From: Verrucomicrobiota bacterium
GTDB taxonomy: Bacteria; Verrucomicrobiota; Verrucomicrobiia; Verrucomicrobiales; V1-33
DNA: 37,273 nucleotides
Assembly: GCA_003402705.1 (NCBI GenBank)
Contig: QQNF01000041.1
Span: forward strand, 1 to 37,273
Direction of reading: 5' to 3'
Shown: positions 15,760-24,123 of the stretch, piece after piece
Layout: every line of letters begins with the position of its first letter
Position numbering within the stretch: the stretch's first letter is position 1
Notes under the pieces: model-generated
Database searches by the model: none
What the model was told of the DNA's origin: nothing
The model's input: the letters and a program-made list of their open reading frames with translations, nothing else
Program-made: the position numbers and the translations under genes

Positions 15760-17886
15760 ATGTCGGCCACCAAAGAACTCAGCAAGGCTCCCGCCAAACC
15801 CCGCACCCCGCGGAAATCCATCGCCGCTCCCACAGCGCCCGCGTCGCCCCCCGCACCCCCGCAACTCCGCGACGACCCATGGCTCGCCGACTTCCTCCCG
15901 GACCTCGACCGCCGCGCCGCCCACGCCGCCGCCCTCCGCGACCGTCTCATCGGCCCCTCCGGCTCGCTCTCCTCCTTCGCCTCCGGTCACCTCCACTACG
16001 GTCTCCACCGCACCTCCTCCGGATGGGTCTTCCGCGAATGGGCTCCTAACGCCTCCGCGCTCTTCCTCGTCGGCGACCACTCCAACTGGCAGGAACTCCC
16101 CCACTGCGCCGCATCACGCATCAACGACCACGGCGACTGGGAACTCCACCTCCCCCACGACGCGCTCCACCACGGCATGCACTACCGTCTCTCCATGCAC
16201 TGGAACGGCGGCCAGGGCGACCGCATCCCCGCATGGGCCCGACGCGTCGTTCAGGACCCTTCAACCCTCATCTTCTCCGCTCAGGTCTGGGAATCCCCGC
16301 CGTTCCTCTGGCAACACCCGCGACCCCTCACCGCCAATCGCCCGCCCCTCATCTACGAATGCCACGTCGGCATGGCCCAGGAAGCTGCAAAAGTCGGCAC
16401 ATGGCAGGAATTCGAACTCCGCATCCTCCCCCGCATCGCCGCCGCAGGCTATAACACGATCCAGATCATGGGGGTCCTCGAACACCCCTACTACGGTTCC
16501 TTCGGCTACCACGTCAGCAGCTTCTTCGCCCCTAGCTCCCGCTTCGGCACCCCGGAAGAATTCAAATCCCTCGTCGACGCCGCCCACGCGCTCGGCCTCG
16601 CCGTCATCATCGACCTCGTCCACTCCCACGCCGTCAAAAACGAAATCGAAGGGCTCTCCCACTTCGACGGCTCCCCCTACCAGTACTTCCACGACGGCCC
16701 ACGCGGCTTCCACCCCGCATGGGACTCCCGCTGCTTCGACTACTCCAAACCTGCCGTCCTCCACTTCCTCCTCTCCAATACCAGCTACTGGATCGAGGAA
16801 TTCCACCTCGACGGCTTCCGCTTCGACGGGGTCACCTCCATGCTCTACATGGACCACGGTCTCGGCAAGGTCTTCTCTTCCTACCAGGATTACTTCAACC
16901 CCTCCGTCGACGAAGACGCCCTCGCCTACCTCGCCCTCGCGAACGATCTCATCCATTCCCTCAACCCCTCCGCCCTCACCATCGCCGAAGACGTCAGTGG
17001 CATGCCCGGTCTCGTCAGTCCAGGCTCCACAGGCGGCACAGGCTTCGACTTCCGCCTCGCCATGGGTGTCCCCGACATCTGGGCCCGTCTCGCCTCCAAA
17101 GTCGAAGACGAAAACTGGCACGTCGAACACCTCTACCACGAACTCACCACCCGCCGCCCGGAAGAAAAGGTCATCGCCTACGTCGAAAGCCACGACCAGG
17201 CCATCGTCGGCGGCAAAACCCTCCTCTTCCGTCTCCTCGACGCCTCCATCTACCACGGCATGGCCCGCGCCCACTCGGACCCCCACACCGACCGCGGCAT
17301 CGCCCTCACCAAAATCGCCCGCCTCCTCACCTTCGCCACCGCAGGCCACGGCTACCTCAACTTCATGGGCAACGAATTCGGCCACCCGGAATGGATCGAC
17401 TTCCCACGCGAAGGCAACGCATGGTCCTGCCACTACGCCCGCCGCCAGTGGTCGCTCCGCGACGACCCTCTCCTCAAATTCAGCGCCCTCGGCGACTTCG
17501 ATCAGGCCATGCTCGCCACCCTCGGCACCCCAACCCTCTTCTCCCAGCCACCACTCCTCCTCGCCTCCCACGTCGCCCACCAGACGCTCATCTTCGAACG
17601 CGGCCCGTTCCTCTTCCTCTTCAACCTCCACCCGTGGAACAGCCCAGTCGACCACCCAGTCCCCTGCTCCCCAGGTTCATGGCAACTCGTCCTCTCCACC
17701 GATGAACCCCGCTTCGCCGGCCTCAACCGCCTCCACCCAGACCAATCCTTCACCTCCCGCCCAGTCTCCCACGGCCACGAAATCCTCGTCTACCTCCCCG
17801 CCCGCTCCGCCCTCGTCCTCCGCAAATCCGACACCTGTCCCCGGCTTCTAACTTCTAACTTCACCTCCCCGCCCTCTCCATGCTAG
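15760..17886 (+). CDS. glgB: Glycogen branching enzyme of the eukaryotic (GBE1-like) type, GH13
   Basis: The enzyme cuts alpha-1,4 chains and rejoins them as alpha-1,6 branches. The protein is 708 residues. A Pro/Ala/Lys-rich head (1-35) resembles the GlgA tail. A CBM48-like domain follows (GWVFREWAPNASALFLVGDH, about 85-105), then the GH13 barrel. HLDGFRFDGVTSML carries Asp356, TIAEDVSGMPG carries Glu410 and YVESHDQAI carries Asp479, giving a complete triad. GYHVSSFFAPSSRFGTPEEF, DLVHSHAVKN, PYQYFH and AWDSRCFDY match the eukaryotic branching enzyme subgroup rather than the common bacterial GlgB. The ATG at 15760 follows a CT-rich leader. It is the last gene of the glycogen cluster and ends 7 bases from the convergent mazG. 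Confidence 0.93.
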   Translation: MSATKELSKAPAKPRTPRKSIAAPTAPASPPAPPQLRDDPWLADFLPDLDRRAAHAAALRDRLIGPSGSLSSFASGHLHYGLHRTSSGWVFREWAPNASALFLVGDHSNWQELPHCAASRINDHGDWELHLPHDALHHGMHYRLSMHWNGGQGDRIPAWARRVVQDPSTLIFSAQVWESPPFLWQHPRPLTANRPPLIYECHVGMAQEAAKVGTWQEFELRILPRIAAAGYNTIQIMGVLEHPYYGSFGYHVSSFFAPSSRFGTPEEFKSLVDAAHALGLAVIIDLVHSHAVKNEIEGLSHFDGSPYQYFHDGPRGFHPAWDSRCFDYSKPAVLHFLLSNTSYWIEEFHLDGFRFDGVTSMLYMDHGLGKVFSSYQDYFNPSVDEDALAYLALANDLIHSLNPSALTIAEDVSGMPGLVSPGSTGGTGFDFRLAMGVPDIWARLASKVEDENWHVEHLYHELTTRRPEEKVIAYVESHDQAIVGGKTLLFRLLDASIYHGMARAHSDPHTDRGIALTKIARLLTFATAGHGYLNFMGNEFGHPEWIDFPREGNAWSCHYARRQWSLRDDPLLKFSALGDFDQAMLATLGTPTLFSQPPLLLASHVAHQTLIFERGPFLFLFNLHPWNSPVDHPVPCSPGSWQLVLSTDEPRFAGLNRLHPDQSFTSRPVSHGHEILVYLPARSALVLRKSDTCPRLLTSNFTSPPSPC

Positions 17887-17893
17887 CAATTTA

Positions 17894-18694
17894 CTATTTA
17901 CTATTTTCAATTTTTAATTTCTTCCACGCCGCTTCCATCTCGTCCAGCGTCGCCCCCGTTCCCTTCCCCTCCGCCTCCAGTCGCTCCTCCATCGCCCCGT
18001 AACGCTTCGCAAACTTCGCGTTCGCCGTCGCCAGCAGCACCTCCGGATCCAGCTTCAGCTTCCGCGCCAGATTCGCCACAGTGAACAACAGGTCGCCGAT
18101 CTCCTCCGCCGTCGCCGCCGCATCTCCACTCGCCAGCGCCTCCTCGGTCTCCCCTAACTCCTCCCGGATCTTCTCCACCACTCCCGCCGCATCCGGCCAG
18201 TCAAACCCGGCCTTCGCCGCCTTCTTCTGCAGCTTCACCGCCCGCTGCAACGACGGCAGCGCCCGACTCACCCCCTCCATCGTCCGCACCACTTTCCCGC
18301 CCTTCTCTGCCTTCTTGATCTCATCCCACTGCGCCAGCACACCCGCCGTGTCCGCCACCCCGCTCTCCCCGTACACATGCGGATGCCGCCGGATCAGTTT
18401 CTCTGAAATGCCGTGCGCCACGCGGTCAAAATCAAATCCCCCGCTCTCCGACGCAATCTCCGCATGCAGCACCACCTGCAGCAGCAGATCCCCAAACTCC
18501 TCGCACATGTGCGGCACATCCCCGTTCTGCACCGCTTCCAGCACTTCATAAGCCTCCTCGATCAGATTCGGCATCAGACTCTCGTGCGTCTGCTCCTGAT
18601 CCCACGGACACCCTCCCGGACTCCGCAGATCATGCACAATCCGCTTCAGCCTCGTCAGGCCGTCCGCGTCTCCCGGTGGTGTCTTTCCTGCCAT
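17894..18694 (-). CDS. mazG: Nucleoside triphosphate pyrophosphohydrolase
   Basis: MazG hydrolyses nucleoside triphosphates to monophosphates and pyrophosphate, clearing aberrant nucleotides. The protein is 266 residues with the usual tandem arrangement. The first MazG domain (about 10-125) shows GGCPWDQEQTHESL, NLIEEAYEVLEA and EEFGDLLLQVVLHA, the metal-binding E-E-x-x-E/E-x-x-D helices. RRHPHVYG and WDEIK follow. The second domain (about 150-235) has REELGETEEA and AEEIGDLLFTVANLAR. The start ATG lies 7 bases downstream of the symporter stop, so the two are cotranscribed. The AT-rich stretch 17886-17925 covers its last codons and the 7-base convergent gap to glgB; no clear terminator hairpin is seen there. 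Confidence 0.94.
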   Translation of the reverse strand: MAGKTPPGDADGLTRLKRIVHDLRSPGGCPWDQEQTHESLMPNLIEEAYEVLEAVQNGDVPHMCEEFGDLLLQVVLHAEIASESGGFDFDRVAHGISEKLIRRHPHVYGESGVADTAGVLAQWDEIKKAEKGGKVVRTMEGVSRALPSLQRAVKLQKKAAKAGFDWPDAAGVVEKIREELGETEEALASGDAAATAEEIGDLLFTVANLARKLKLDPEVLLATANAKFAKRYGAMEERLEAEGKGTGATLDEMEAAWKKLKIENSK

Positions 18695-18701
18695 AACAAT
18701 T

Positions 18702-20501
18702 TCAGTGCCCGAGGCCTTCGTGTTCTTTGATATACTCTTCCTTCAATCCCAGCGCCTCCGGCGCATGCAGCACCAGCATCTTCCGCCGCACATCCGCAGG
18801 CACCGTCGCCCGCGTCGCCCGCGACACCGTCACCATCAGCACCAGTGCCAGCGGCAATCCCCAGATCGCCGGTTGCTCCGCCAGCGTCCTCACCAGCGGA
18901 TGCACCGCATACCACGCCTTCAATCCATCCGCTCCCCAGTTGTCCGCAAACATCGTGCTCACAATCGACACCAGACTCAGCATCCCCCCAGCCAGCATCC
19001 CCGTCGCCGCCCCCTTCATCGTGATCCCGCGCCACCACGTGCTCAGAAACAACAGCGGGAAGTAACTCGTCGCCGCTATCGCAAACGCCCACCCCACCAG
19101 CATGTTGATCTCGAAATTCTCCACCACCAACCCCAGCAGAATCGCCGCTCCCCCGCACACAAACGCAAACACCTTGAACATCTGCATCCGCTGCTCCGGC
19201 GTGCTCTGCGGCCGCAGAATCCGCCCGTAAATATCATGCGCTAGCGCCCCCGTAATGCTCACCAGCAACCCGCTGAAGGTACTCATAAACGCCGCAAACG
19301 CCCCCGCACACGTCACCCCGCTCAGAACACTCCCCCACACCCCGCCCAGCAGCAGCGGCAATTTCAGCACGCTCCCGTCCGTCCCCTTCACCCCCGACGC
19401 CCCATTGTACAACTCAGGCATCAGATTCCTCCCCAGCACCCCGAACACCGGCGGAAACAGATAGAACACCCCGATCAGGATCATCACCCACATCGTCGTC
19501 CGCTTCGCCGCCACCCCGTCAGGATTCGTGTAGAACCTCACCAGAATGTGCGGCAGCCCAGCCGTCCCGCACACCAGCGCAATGATCAGCGAATACGTCC
19601 ACAGCAGCGCATACGGCCGCGTGTCCTCAATCTTCACCCCAGCCCCCTGCGCCGTCTTCGCAGGCTTCGACGACCTCGGCCCGAACGGCGCAATCCACGT
19701 CTCATCCGCAGGCACACTCACTTTCTTCGCCGCATCACTTGGCGGCAATGCCTCCCGCTTCACCCCAGCCCCCGAAGCCGCCTCCACCACCGTCACCCCA
19801 GCAGCCTTCTCCCCAGCCGTCACATTCGCCTTCAATTGCGACCCATACCCGCCAAACACCGCCACCAGCACAAACACCGGCACCGAAATCGCAAACATCT
19901 TCAGCCAGTACTGAAACGCCTGCACCAGCGTGATCCCCTTCATCCCCCCAACCGCCACATTCACCGTGATCACCGCACCCACCACCGCCACCCCCACCCA
20001 GTACGGCAAACCAGGAATGATATACGCCAGCGCCTTCCCCGCCCCGTTCATCTGCGGCATCGTGTAAAAGAACCCGATGAACAGCACAAACGTCACCGCA
20101 ATCTTCCGGAACAGCGGCGAATCAAACCGCCCCTCCGCAAAATCAGGAATCGTGTACGCCCCGAACCGCCGCAGCGGCCCCGCAATGAACAGCAGCAGAA
20201 ACAGATACCCGCACGCATAACACACCGGATACCACAACGCATCATACCCGCTGCTCATCACCATCCCCGCGATCCCCATGAAACTCGCCGCACTCAGGTA
20301 CTCACCCGAGATCGCCGACGCATTCCACCCCACACTAACCGACCGACCCGCCACAAAAAAATCCGACGCCGTCCGCGCCTTCCGCGCCGCCCAGAATCCC
20401 ATCCAGATCGTCACCGCCACCGTCACCCCCGATAACACCACCACCCACCAGTCCAGCTTCAGCTCGATCGCCCCAACAGTCATCAACATCATGTCTTGCA
20501 T
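18702..20501 (-). CDS. actP: Sodium:solute symporter, cation/acetate (ActP-like) type
   Basis: This is a 599-residue multi-spanning transporter of the SSS family, in the acetate/monocarboxylate branch. Family signs are SDFFVAGRSVSVGWNASAIS, SGEYLSAASFMG and GYLFLLLFIAGPLRRFGAYTIPDF near the N-terminus, and AAFAAFMSTFSGLLVSI in the core. About 80 residues (roughly 225-305) form a charged Ala/Lys/Pro loop between helices, longer than in E. coli ActP. It probably couples Na+ (or H+) entry to uptake of acetate or another short monocarboxylate. I chose the ATG at 20499-20501; a GTG at 20525 and further ATGs a few codons inside are alternatives, and none has a good Shine-Dalgarno. The upstream DUF485 gene is the usual partner, as in yjcH-actP; mazG follows after 7 bases. 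Confidence 0.88.
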   Translation of the reverse strand: MQDMMLMTVGAIELKLDWWVVVLSGVTVAVTIWMGFWAARKARTASDFFVAGRSVSVGWNASAISGEYLSAASFMGIAGMVMSSGYDALWYPVCYACGYLFLLLFIAGPLRRFGAYTIPDFAEGRFDSPLFRKIAVTFVLFIGFFYTMPQMNGAGKALAYIIPGLPYWVGVAVVGAVITVNVAVGGMKGITLVQAFQYWLKMFAISVPVFVLVAVFGGYGSQLKANVTAGEKAAGVTVVEAASGAGVKREALPPSDAAKKVSVPADETWIAPFGPRSSKPAKTAQGAGVKIEDTRPYALLWTYSLIIALVCGTAGLPHILVRFYTNPDGVAAKRTTMWVMILIGVFYLFPPVFGVLGRNLMPELYNGASGVKGTDGSVLKLPLLLGGVWGSVLSGVTCAGAFAAFMSTFSGLLVSITGALAHDIYGRILRPQSTPEQRMQMFKVFAFVCGGAAILLGLVVENFEINMLVGWAFAIAATSYFPLLFLSTWWRGITMKGAATGMLAGGMLSLVSIVSTMFADNWGADGLKAWYAVHPLVRTLAEQPAIWGLPLALVLMVTVSRATRATVPADVRRKMLVLHAPEALGLKEEYIKEHEGLGH

Positions 20502-20575
20502 CAGTTCAGTTCGTTGCAGAACCACCAGACACCCGCTCCTCAGCGCACGCCCAGCCAGTCCCTCGGTTCATCTCC

Positions 20576-20899
20576 TCACACTCCCCGCCGCCGGTTCTCC
20601 TCCAGCGCCAGCTCCGCTTCCTCACGCTCCATCCGCAGCGACTTCCGGATGAAAATCCCGCTGATCACCCACACAAACGGGAAAAACAACACGCCCAGCA
20701 CCAGCCACGACACCGTAAATCCTCCCACCCGCACCGCCATCAGCTCAGGCGCAAAATAATTCATCAGCGGCATCCCCAGCAGCACCACCACAAACGCCGC
20801 CGCACACGCCGCACTCAATCGAAACTGCCGCCGCATCAGCCGATGCAGAAACGCCTCGCTGTGGATGAAATCTTCGTGCTCGCTCTGGGGGGATTGCAT
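20576..20899 (-). CDS. DUF485 family two-helix membrane protein (symporter partner, YjcH-like)
   Basis: The product is 107 residues with two transmembrane helices, at about residues 29-46 and 62-84. The first is preceded by LHRLMRRQFRLS, the basic motif typical of the DUF485/YjcH family, and the tail is Arg/Glu-rich. Members are encoded just before ActP-type acetate symporters and are thought to be accessory to them; here the symporter follows after about 74 bases. The exact role in transport is not established. The start ATG at 20897-20899 is preceded by 84 non-coding bases separating it from the CPBP gene, which may hold the operon promoter. Confidence 0.78.
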   Translation of the reverse strand: MQSPQSEHEDFIHSEAFLHRLMRRQFRLSAACAAAFVVVLLGMPLMNYFAPELMAVRVGGFTVSWLVLGVLFFPFVWVISGIFIRKSLRMEREEAELALEENRRRGV

Positions 20900-20983
20900 G
20901 GCCGCCGATCCTAGGCACCCCTCCCCAGTTGACCAGCGAAATCACCACGCCATTCACGGTCCCTCACCCACCCTCTCCCTCCC

Positions 20984-21988
20984 TCATTCCGCCCGCCGCC
21001 GCGTCCGCCACAACACGCCCACCACCACCGCCGTCAACCCCAGCACCACCAGCGGAGCCAACCCCAGCTTCAGATTCTCCCCAATCAGCGGCACCTGCCA
21101 CGCCCCCTCCCCAATCTCCCAATGCCCCCGCCGCAATCCTTTGCTCGTCCGACTCACCAGCGCAAACATCCCCACCCCGAACACCCACCCGGCATGCAAC
21201 CCCATCGGCAGCGCCAATGACTTCGTAAACCCGCGAGCCCACGCCAGTATCAACCCCACCATCAGCAAGGTCGCAAACTCCGACACAAATAACCCCAGAT
21301 CCCCATAACTCCGGAAAATAATCCCCGTCATCTCAAACCCAGACCACCACCGGATCGGCTCACTCGCCAGACTCGCCGGCAACGGATCCGGCGGCTTGAT
21401 CAGATGCAGCACCGCAAACAACCCCGAGACCACCACCATCGCCACGCCCCTCCTCGCCGCCCGCATCGCCATCCCCAGAAAGACCCCGCGAAACAAAAAC
21501 TCCTCCAGCACCGGCACCACCGCCGCCGACATCAGCACCCGCCCGATCTTCCCACTCAGCTTCGGATCAATCCGCCAGTCATACGCCCCCCGCCACACAA
21601 AATACCCGCCCATCGCCAGCAGCATCCCCGACGCCACCACAAAACCACCAACATAATCCACCCACCGCCGCGGATTCGGCTCCAATCCCAGCCCCTCACG
21701 CCCAACCCCCATCCACCGCAGAAACGGCCACAGCCACCCCAGCGCCGATACCAGAAACGCCCGGCCGAAATACCGCCCGAAATCCGATTCCGCCAGCTTC
21801 CCTCCAAACCACCCTACCACCGGCACCTCCCGCCACCCGCGCGTCTCCACCATCGCCGCAAACGCCTTCCCCGCCGCCCACAGCACAGGCGCAAGCGCCC
21901 CGGCACTGACAATCACGACAGCCACAAACAAGAGCAGCATCACCACCGGATGCCGCCCCTCACCATTCCGCACCGCCGCGGCACTCAT
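20984..21988 (-). CDS. CPBP family intramembrane metalloprotease (Abi/Rce1-like)
   Basis: A 334-residue membrane protein with about eight hydrophobic helices. The three CPBP active-site motifs are present in order: VPVLEEFLFRG (Glu162-Glu163 and Arg167), FAVLHL (FxxxH-type) and GLHAGWVF (HxxxF-type). Family members cleave substrates inside the membrane; some process peptides or prenylated proteins, and many have no known substrate. I chose the ATG at 21986-21988, 7 bases after the fba stop and preceded by GAGGG at suitable spacing. The more upstream ATG at 22009 would overlap fba. It is probably cotranscribed with fba, although a functional link is not obvious. Confidence 0.86.
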   Translation of the reverse strand: MSAAAVRNGEGRHPVVMLLLFVAVVIVSAGALAPVLWAAGKAFAAMVETRGWREVPVVGWFGGKLAESDFGRYFGRAFLVSALGWLWPFLRWMGVGREGLGLEPNPRRWVDYVGGFVVASGMLLAMGGYFVWRGAYDWRIDPKLSGKIGRVLMSAAVVPVLEEFLFRGVFLGMAMRAARRGVAMVVVSGLFAVLHLIKPPDPLPASLASEPIRWWSGFEMTGIIFRSYGDLGLFVSEFATLLMVGLILAWARGFTKSLALPMGLHAGWVFGVGMFALVSRTSKGLRRGHWEIGEGAWQVPLIGENLKLGLAPLVVLGLTAVVVGVLWRTRRRAE

Positions 21989-21995
21989 GCCGCCC

Positions 21996-23027
21996 TCACA
22001 CTTTCCCATGAATCGTGTTCCCCGTGCTCAGCAGATCATCACACGCCTGCTTCAACCGCGCCGCCAACCCGATCTCCCCCTTCTTCAGATACCCGCGCGG
22101 GTCATAGAGTTTCTTGTCACCGACCTCGCCGTCAATCTTCATCACACCTTCGTAATTCTTCAGAATGTGATCCGCGATCGGCCGCGTGAACGCATACTGC
22201 GTGTCCGTATCGATGTTCATCTTGATCACGCCATAACCCAGCGTCTCCCGAATCTCCTCCAGCGGGGTCCCGCTCCCGCCGTGAAACACCAGATCCATCT
22301 CCGCAGCCGCACCATGCTTGTCCGTCACCGCCTTCTGCCCGTCCCGCAGAATCGTCGGCTTCAGCTTCACCGCTCCCGGCTTGTACGCCCCGTGCACATT
22401 CCCAAACGTCGCCGCAAACATGAACCGGCCTAACCCATGCAGAGTCTCATACACCGTCACCATGTCCTCAGGCGTCGTGTACAGCTTGTCATTCGACACC
22501 CCGGACGTGTCATGCCCGTCTTCCTCACCACCCACCACGCCAGCTTCCACTTCCAGAATAATCTCCAGATCCCGACACTGCTCCAGCAGCTCCTTCGAAA
22601 TTTTCAGGTTGTCCGCCAGCGACAACTCCGACCCGTCAAACATGTGGCTGTTGAACAGATTCCCCAACCCAGCCTCCCGACGCGCCTTCGTCGCCGCCAG
22701 CAATGGCTTCAGAAACTTCTCCACGTTCTTCGGATGACAGTGATCCGTGTGCAGCGCCACCAGCACATCATACCGCTCCGCCAGCCGATGCACCGCCTCA
22801 GCCAGCACAATCGCCCCCAGCGCCATGTCCTTCACGCACGTCCCCGACGCAAATTCCCCGCCTCCCGTCGAAACCTGAATGATCCCGTCCGACTTCGCCT
22901 CCGCAAACGCCCTCAACGCCCCGTTGATCGTCGGCAATGAGGTCACGTTGATCGCTGGATAAGCATACCCGCCCTTCTGAGCGGCATCCAGCATGGCGGC
23001 GTATTGTTTCGGCGTGGCTACAGGCAT
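21996..23027 (-). CDS. fba: Class II (zinc) fructose-bisphosphate aldolase
   Basis: The enzyme cleaves fructose 1,6-bisphosphate to dihydroxyacetone phosphate and glyceraldehyde 3-phosphate in glycolysis and runs in reverse in gluconeogenesis. The protein is 343 residues, the longer FbaA/yeast type. YAYPAINVTSLPTINGAL is the typical start, and VALHTDHCHP carries Asp95 and the zinc ligand His96. LEVEAGVVGGEEDGHD, FGNVHGAY and LVFHGGSGT provide the remaining metal- and phosphate-binding residues. I chose the ATG at 23025-23027; GGAGAA lies about 6 bases upstream, one of the few good Shine-Dalgarno sites here. The frame extends 26 codons upstream into repeat DNA and should not be used. The repeat region begins just upstream, so its promoter lies within or beside it. 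Confidence 0.96.
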   Translation of the reverse strand: MPVATPKQYAAMLDAAQKGGYAYPAINVTSLPTINGALRAFAEAKSDGIIQVSTGGGEFASGTCVKDMALGAIVLAEAVHRLAERYDVLVALHTDHCHPKNVEKFLKPLLAATKARREAGLGNLFNSHMFDGSELSLADNLKISKELLEQCRDLEIILEVEAGVVGGEEDGHDTSGVSNDKLYTTPEDMVTVYETLHGLGRFMFAATFGNVHGAYKPGAVKLKPTILRDGQKAVTDKHGAAAEMDLVFHGGSGTPLEEIRETLGYGVIKMNIDTDTQYAFTRPIADHILKNYEGVMKIDGEVGDKKLYDPRGYLKKGEIGLAARLKQACDDLLSTGNTIHGKV

Positions 23028-23080
23028 ATTCAGTTCTCCAAATTCGTTGAACCCACCCCGTAAGCCCACTTTCCCCCCCC

Positions 23081-23127
23081 CCGCAAGCCCCGAATCCCCT
23101 CCCACCCCCGCAAGCCCCGAATCCCCT
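23081..23127. repeat. Short direct repeat upstream of fba
   Basis: CCGCAAGCCCCGAATCCCCT occurs at 23081-23100 and again at 23108-23127, a period of 27 bases, inside a C-rich tract. It may be polymerase slippage and is 54 bases upstream of the fba start, so it could affect the fba leader. Confidence 0.7.
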
Positions 23128-23157
23128 CCCCCCCACCCCTCCCGCCGTTATCCCCTC

Positions 23158-23238
23158 GTCCCAAAGGGACAACCTATACCAGCCTAGGGCATCGCCCAGG
23201 TCAATCCAAACAAATCATCCCGCGTCCTGTAGGGACGC
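23158..23238. repeat. Extragenic repeat, family 2 copy a, with adjoining hairpin
   Basis: GTCCCAAAGGGACAAC starts at 23158, followed by a TATACCAGCCTAGGGC segment and ATCGCCCAGG. This is a diverged copy of the element found twice at 23992 and 24058. A perfect hairpin follows: GCGTCC (23222-23227), TGTAG, GGACGC (23233-23238). I see no coding potential; the element looks like a dispersed palindromic extragenic repeat. It marks the fba-side border of the tandem array. Confidence 0.65.
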
Positions 23239-23258
23239 CACATACCGCACCCTCCCTT

Positions 23259-23965
23259 ACAAGCCCCTCCGAACCAGCAGCCGAAGGCTCTGGACTGCTG
23301 TGAGCAATCACAGCTCTCTCTCGCGCACGGAGTGCGCCTACCCGCCCTCCCTACAAGCACCGGGATCGCGAGGCTCCGCACTCGCGCCACCCAACAAGCC
23401 CCTCCGAACCAGCAGCCGAAGGCTCTGGACTGCTGTGAGTAATCACAGCTCTCTCTCGCGCACGGAGTGCGCCCTACCAGCATCCCTCCGAACACGCCCG
23501 GGATCGCGAGGCTCCGTACTCGCGCCACCCAACAAGCCCCTCCGAACCAGCCAGCCGAAGGCTCTGGACTGCTGGGAGAATCACAGCTCTCTCTGCGTGC
23601 GGAGCACGCCTACCCGCCCTCCCTACAAGCACCGGGCACGCGAGGCTCCGTACTCGCGCCTCTCCCAACGCGCCCTCTCCGAACCAGAGCGCCGCAGGCT
23701 CTGGACTGCTGGGAGAATCACAGCTCTCTCTGGCGCACGGAGTGCGCCTACCCGCCCTTCTCTGTTCCCGCCCTCCCTACAAGCACCGGGATCGCGAGGC
23801 TCCGCACTCGCGCTCTCCAAACACGCACCCCTCCAAACCAGCCAGCCGCAGGCTCTGGACTGCTGTCAGAATTACAGCTCTCTCTCGCGCACGGAGTGCG
23901 CCTACCCGCCCTCCCTACAAGCACCGGGATCGCGAGGCTCCGCACTCGCGCTCTCCCAACACGCC
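23259..23965. repeat. Tandem array of five four-hairpin units, period about 135-154 bases
   Basis: Five copies are anchored by GGCTCTGGACTGCTG at 23286, 23421, 23560, 23697 and 23851. Each unit holds four consecutive inverted repeats. H1 pairs CCAG and AGCC with GGCT and CTGG around GAA or GCA. H2 pairs GCTGTGA with TCACAGC around GCAA or GTAA; it is perfect in copies 1-2 and weaker in 3-5. H3 is GCGCAC-GGA-GTGCGC. H4 pairs CGCGAG with CTCGCG around 8 bases. H3 and H4 pair fully in all five. Copy 4 carries a 15-base-longer spacer. Frames crossing the array exist on both strands but only translate the repeat (a recurring SLQAPGSRGSA-type peptide), so I treat it as non-coding. Function is unknown: structured RNA, binding array or mobile extragenic element. 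Confidence 0.9.
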
Positions 23966-23991
23966 CCCTCCCTCCCCGCCATCGACGACTT

Positions 23992-24104
23992 GTCCCAAAG
24001 GGGCAAAATGTGATAGCCTGAGGCAACGCCCCACCTCAACCCCGACACCATCATCCGGTCCCAAAGGGGCAAAATGTGATAGCCTGGGGCAACGCCCCAG
24101 GAAC
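23992..24104. repeat. Extragenic repeat, family 2 copies b and c, in tandem
   Basis: Two nearly identical copies start at 23992 and 24058, 66 bases apart. Each opens with GTCCCAAAGGGGCAAAATGT and continues with a GATAGCCTGGGGCAACGCC-type segment (copy b has a GAGG variant). Each contains two small palindromes: CCCaaaGGGG and GGGGCaacGCCCC. Copy a lies on the other side of the tandem array at 23158. No gene is seen here. Confidence 0.75.
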
Positions 24105-24123
24105 TCCACACCATAACACCAAA

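Noticed and set aside
23259..23965. Possible CRISPR array
   Set aside because: Units are about 140 bases with no unique spacers between short constant repeats; whole units are repeated, and no cas gene is present.
23300..24013. Long open frames through the tandem array on both strands, encoding a repeated SLQAPGSRGSA-like peptide
   Set aside because: They simply translate the hairpin repeat, are open in more than one frame, and have no start signals or family features.
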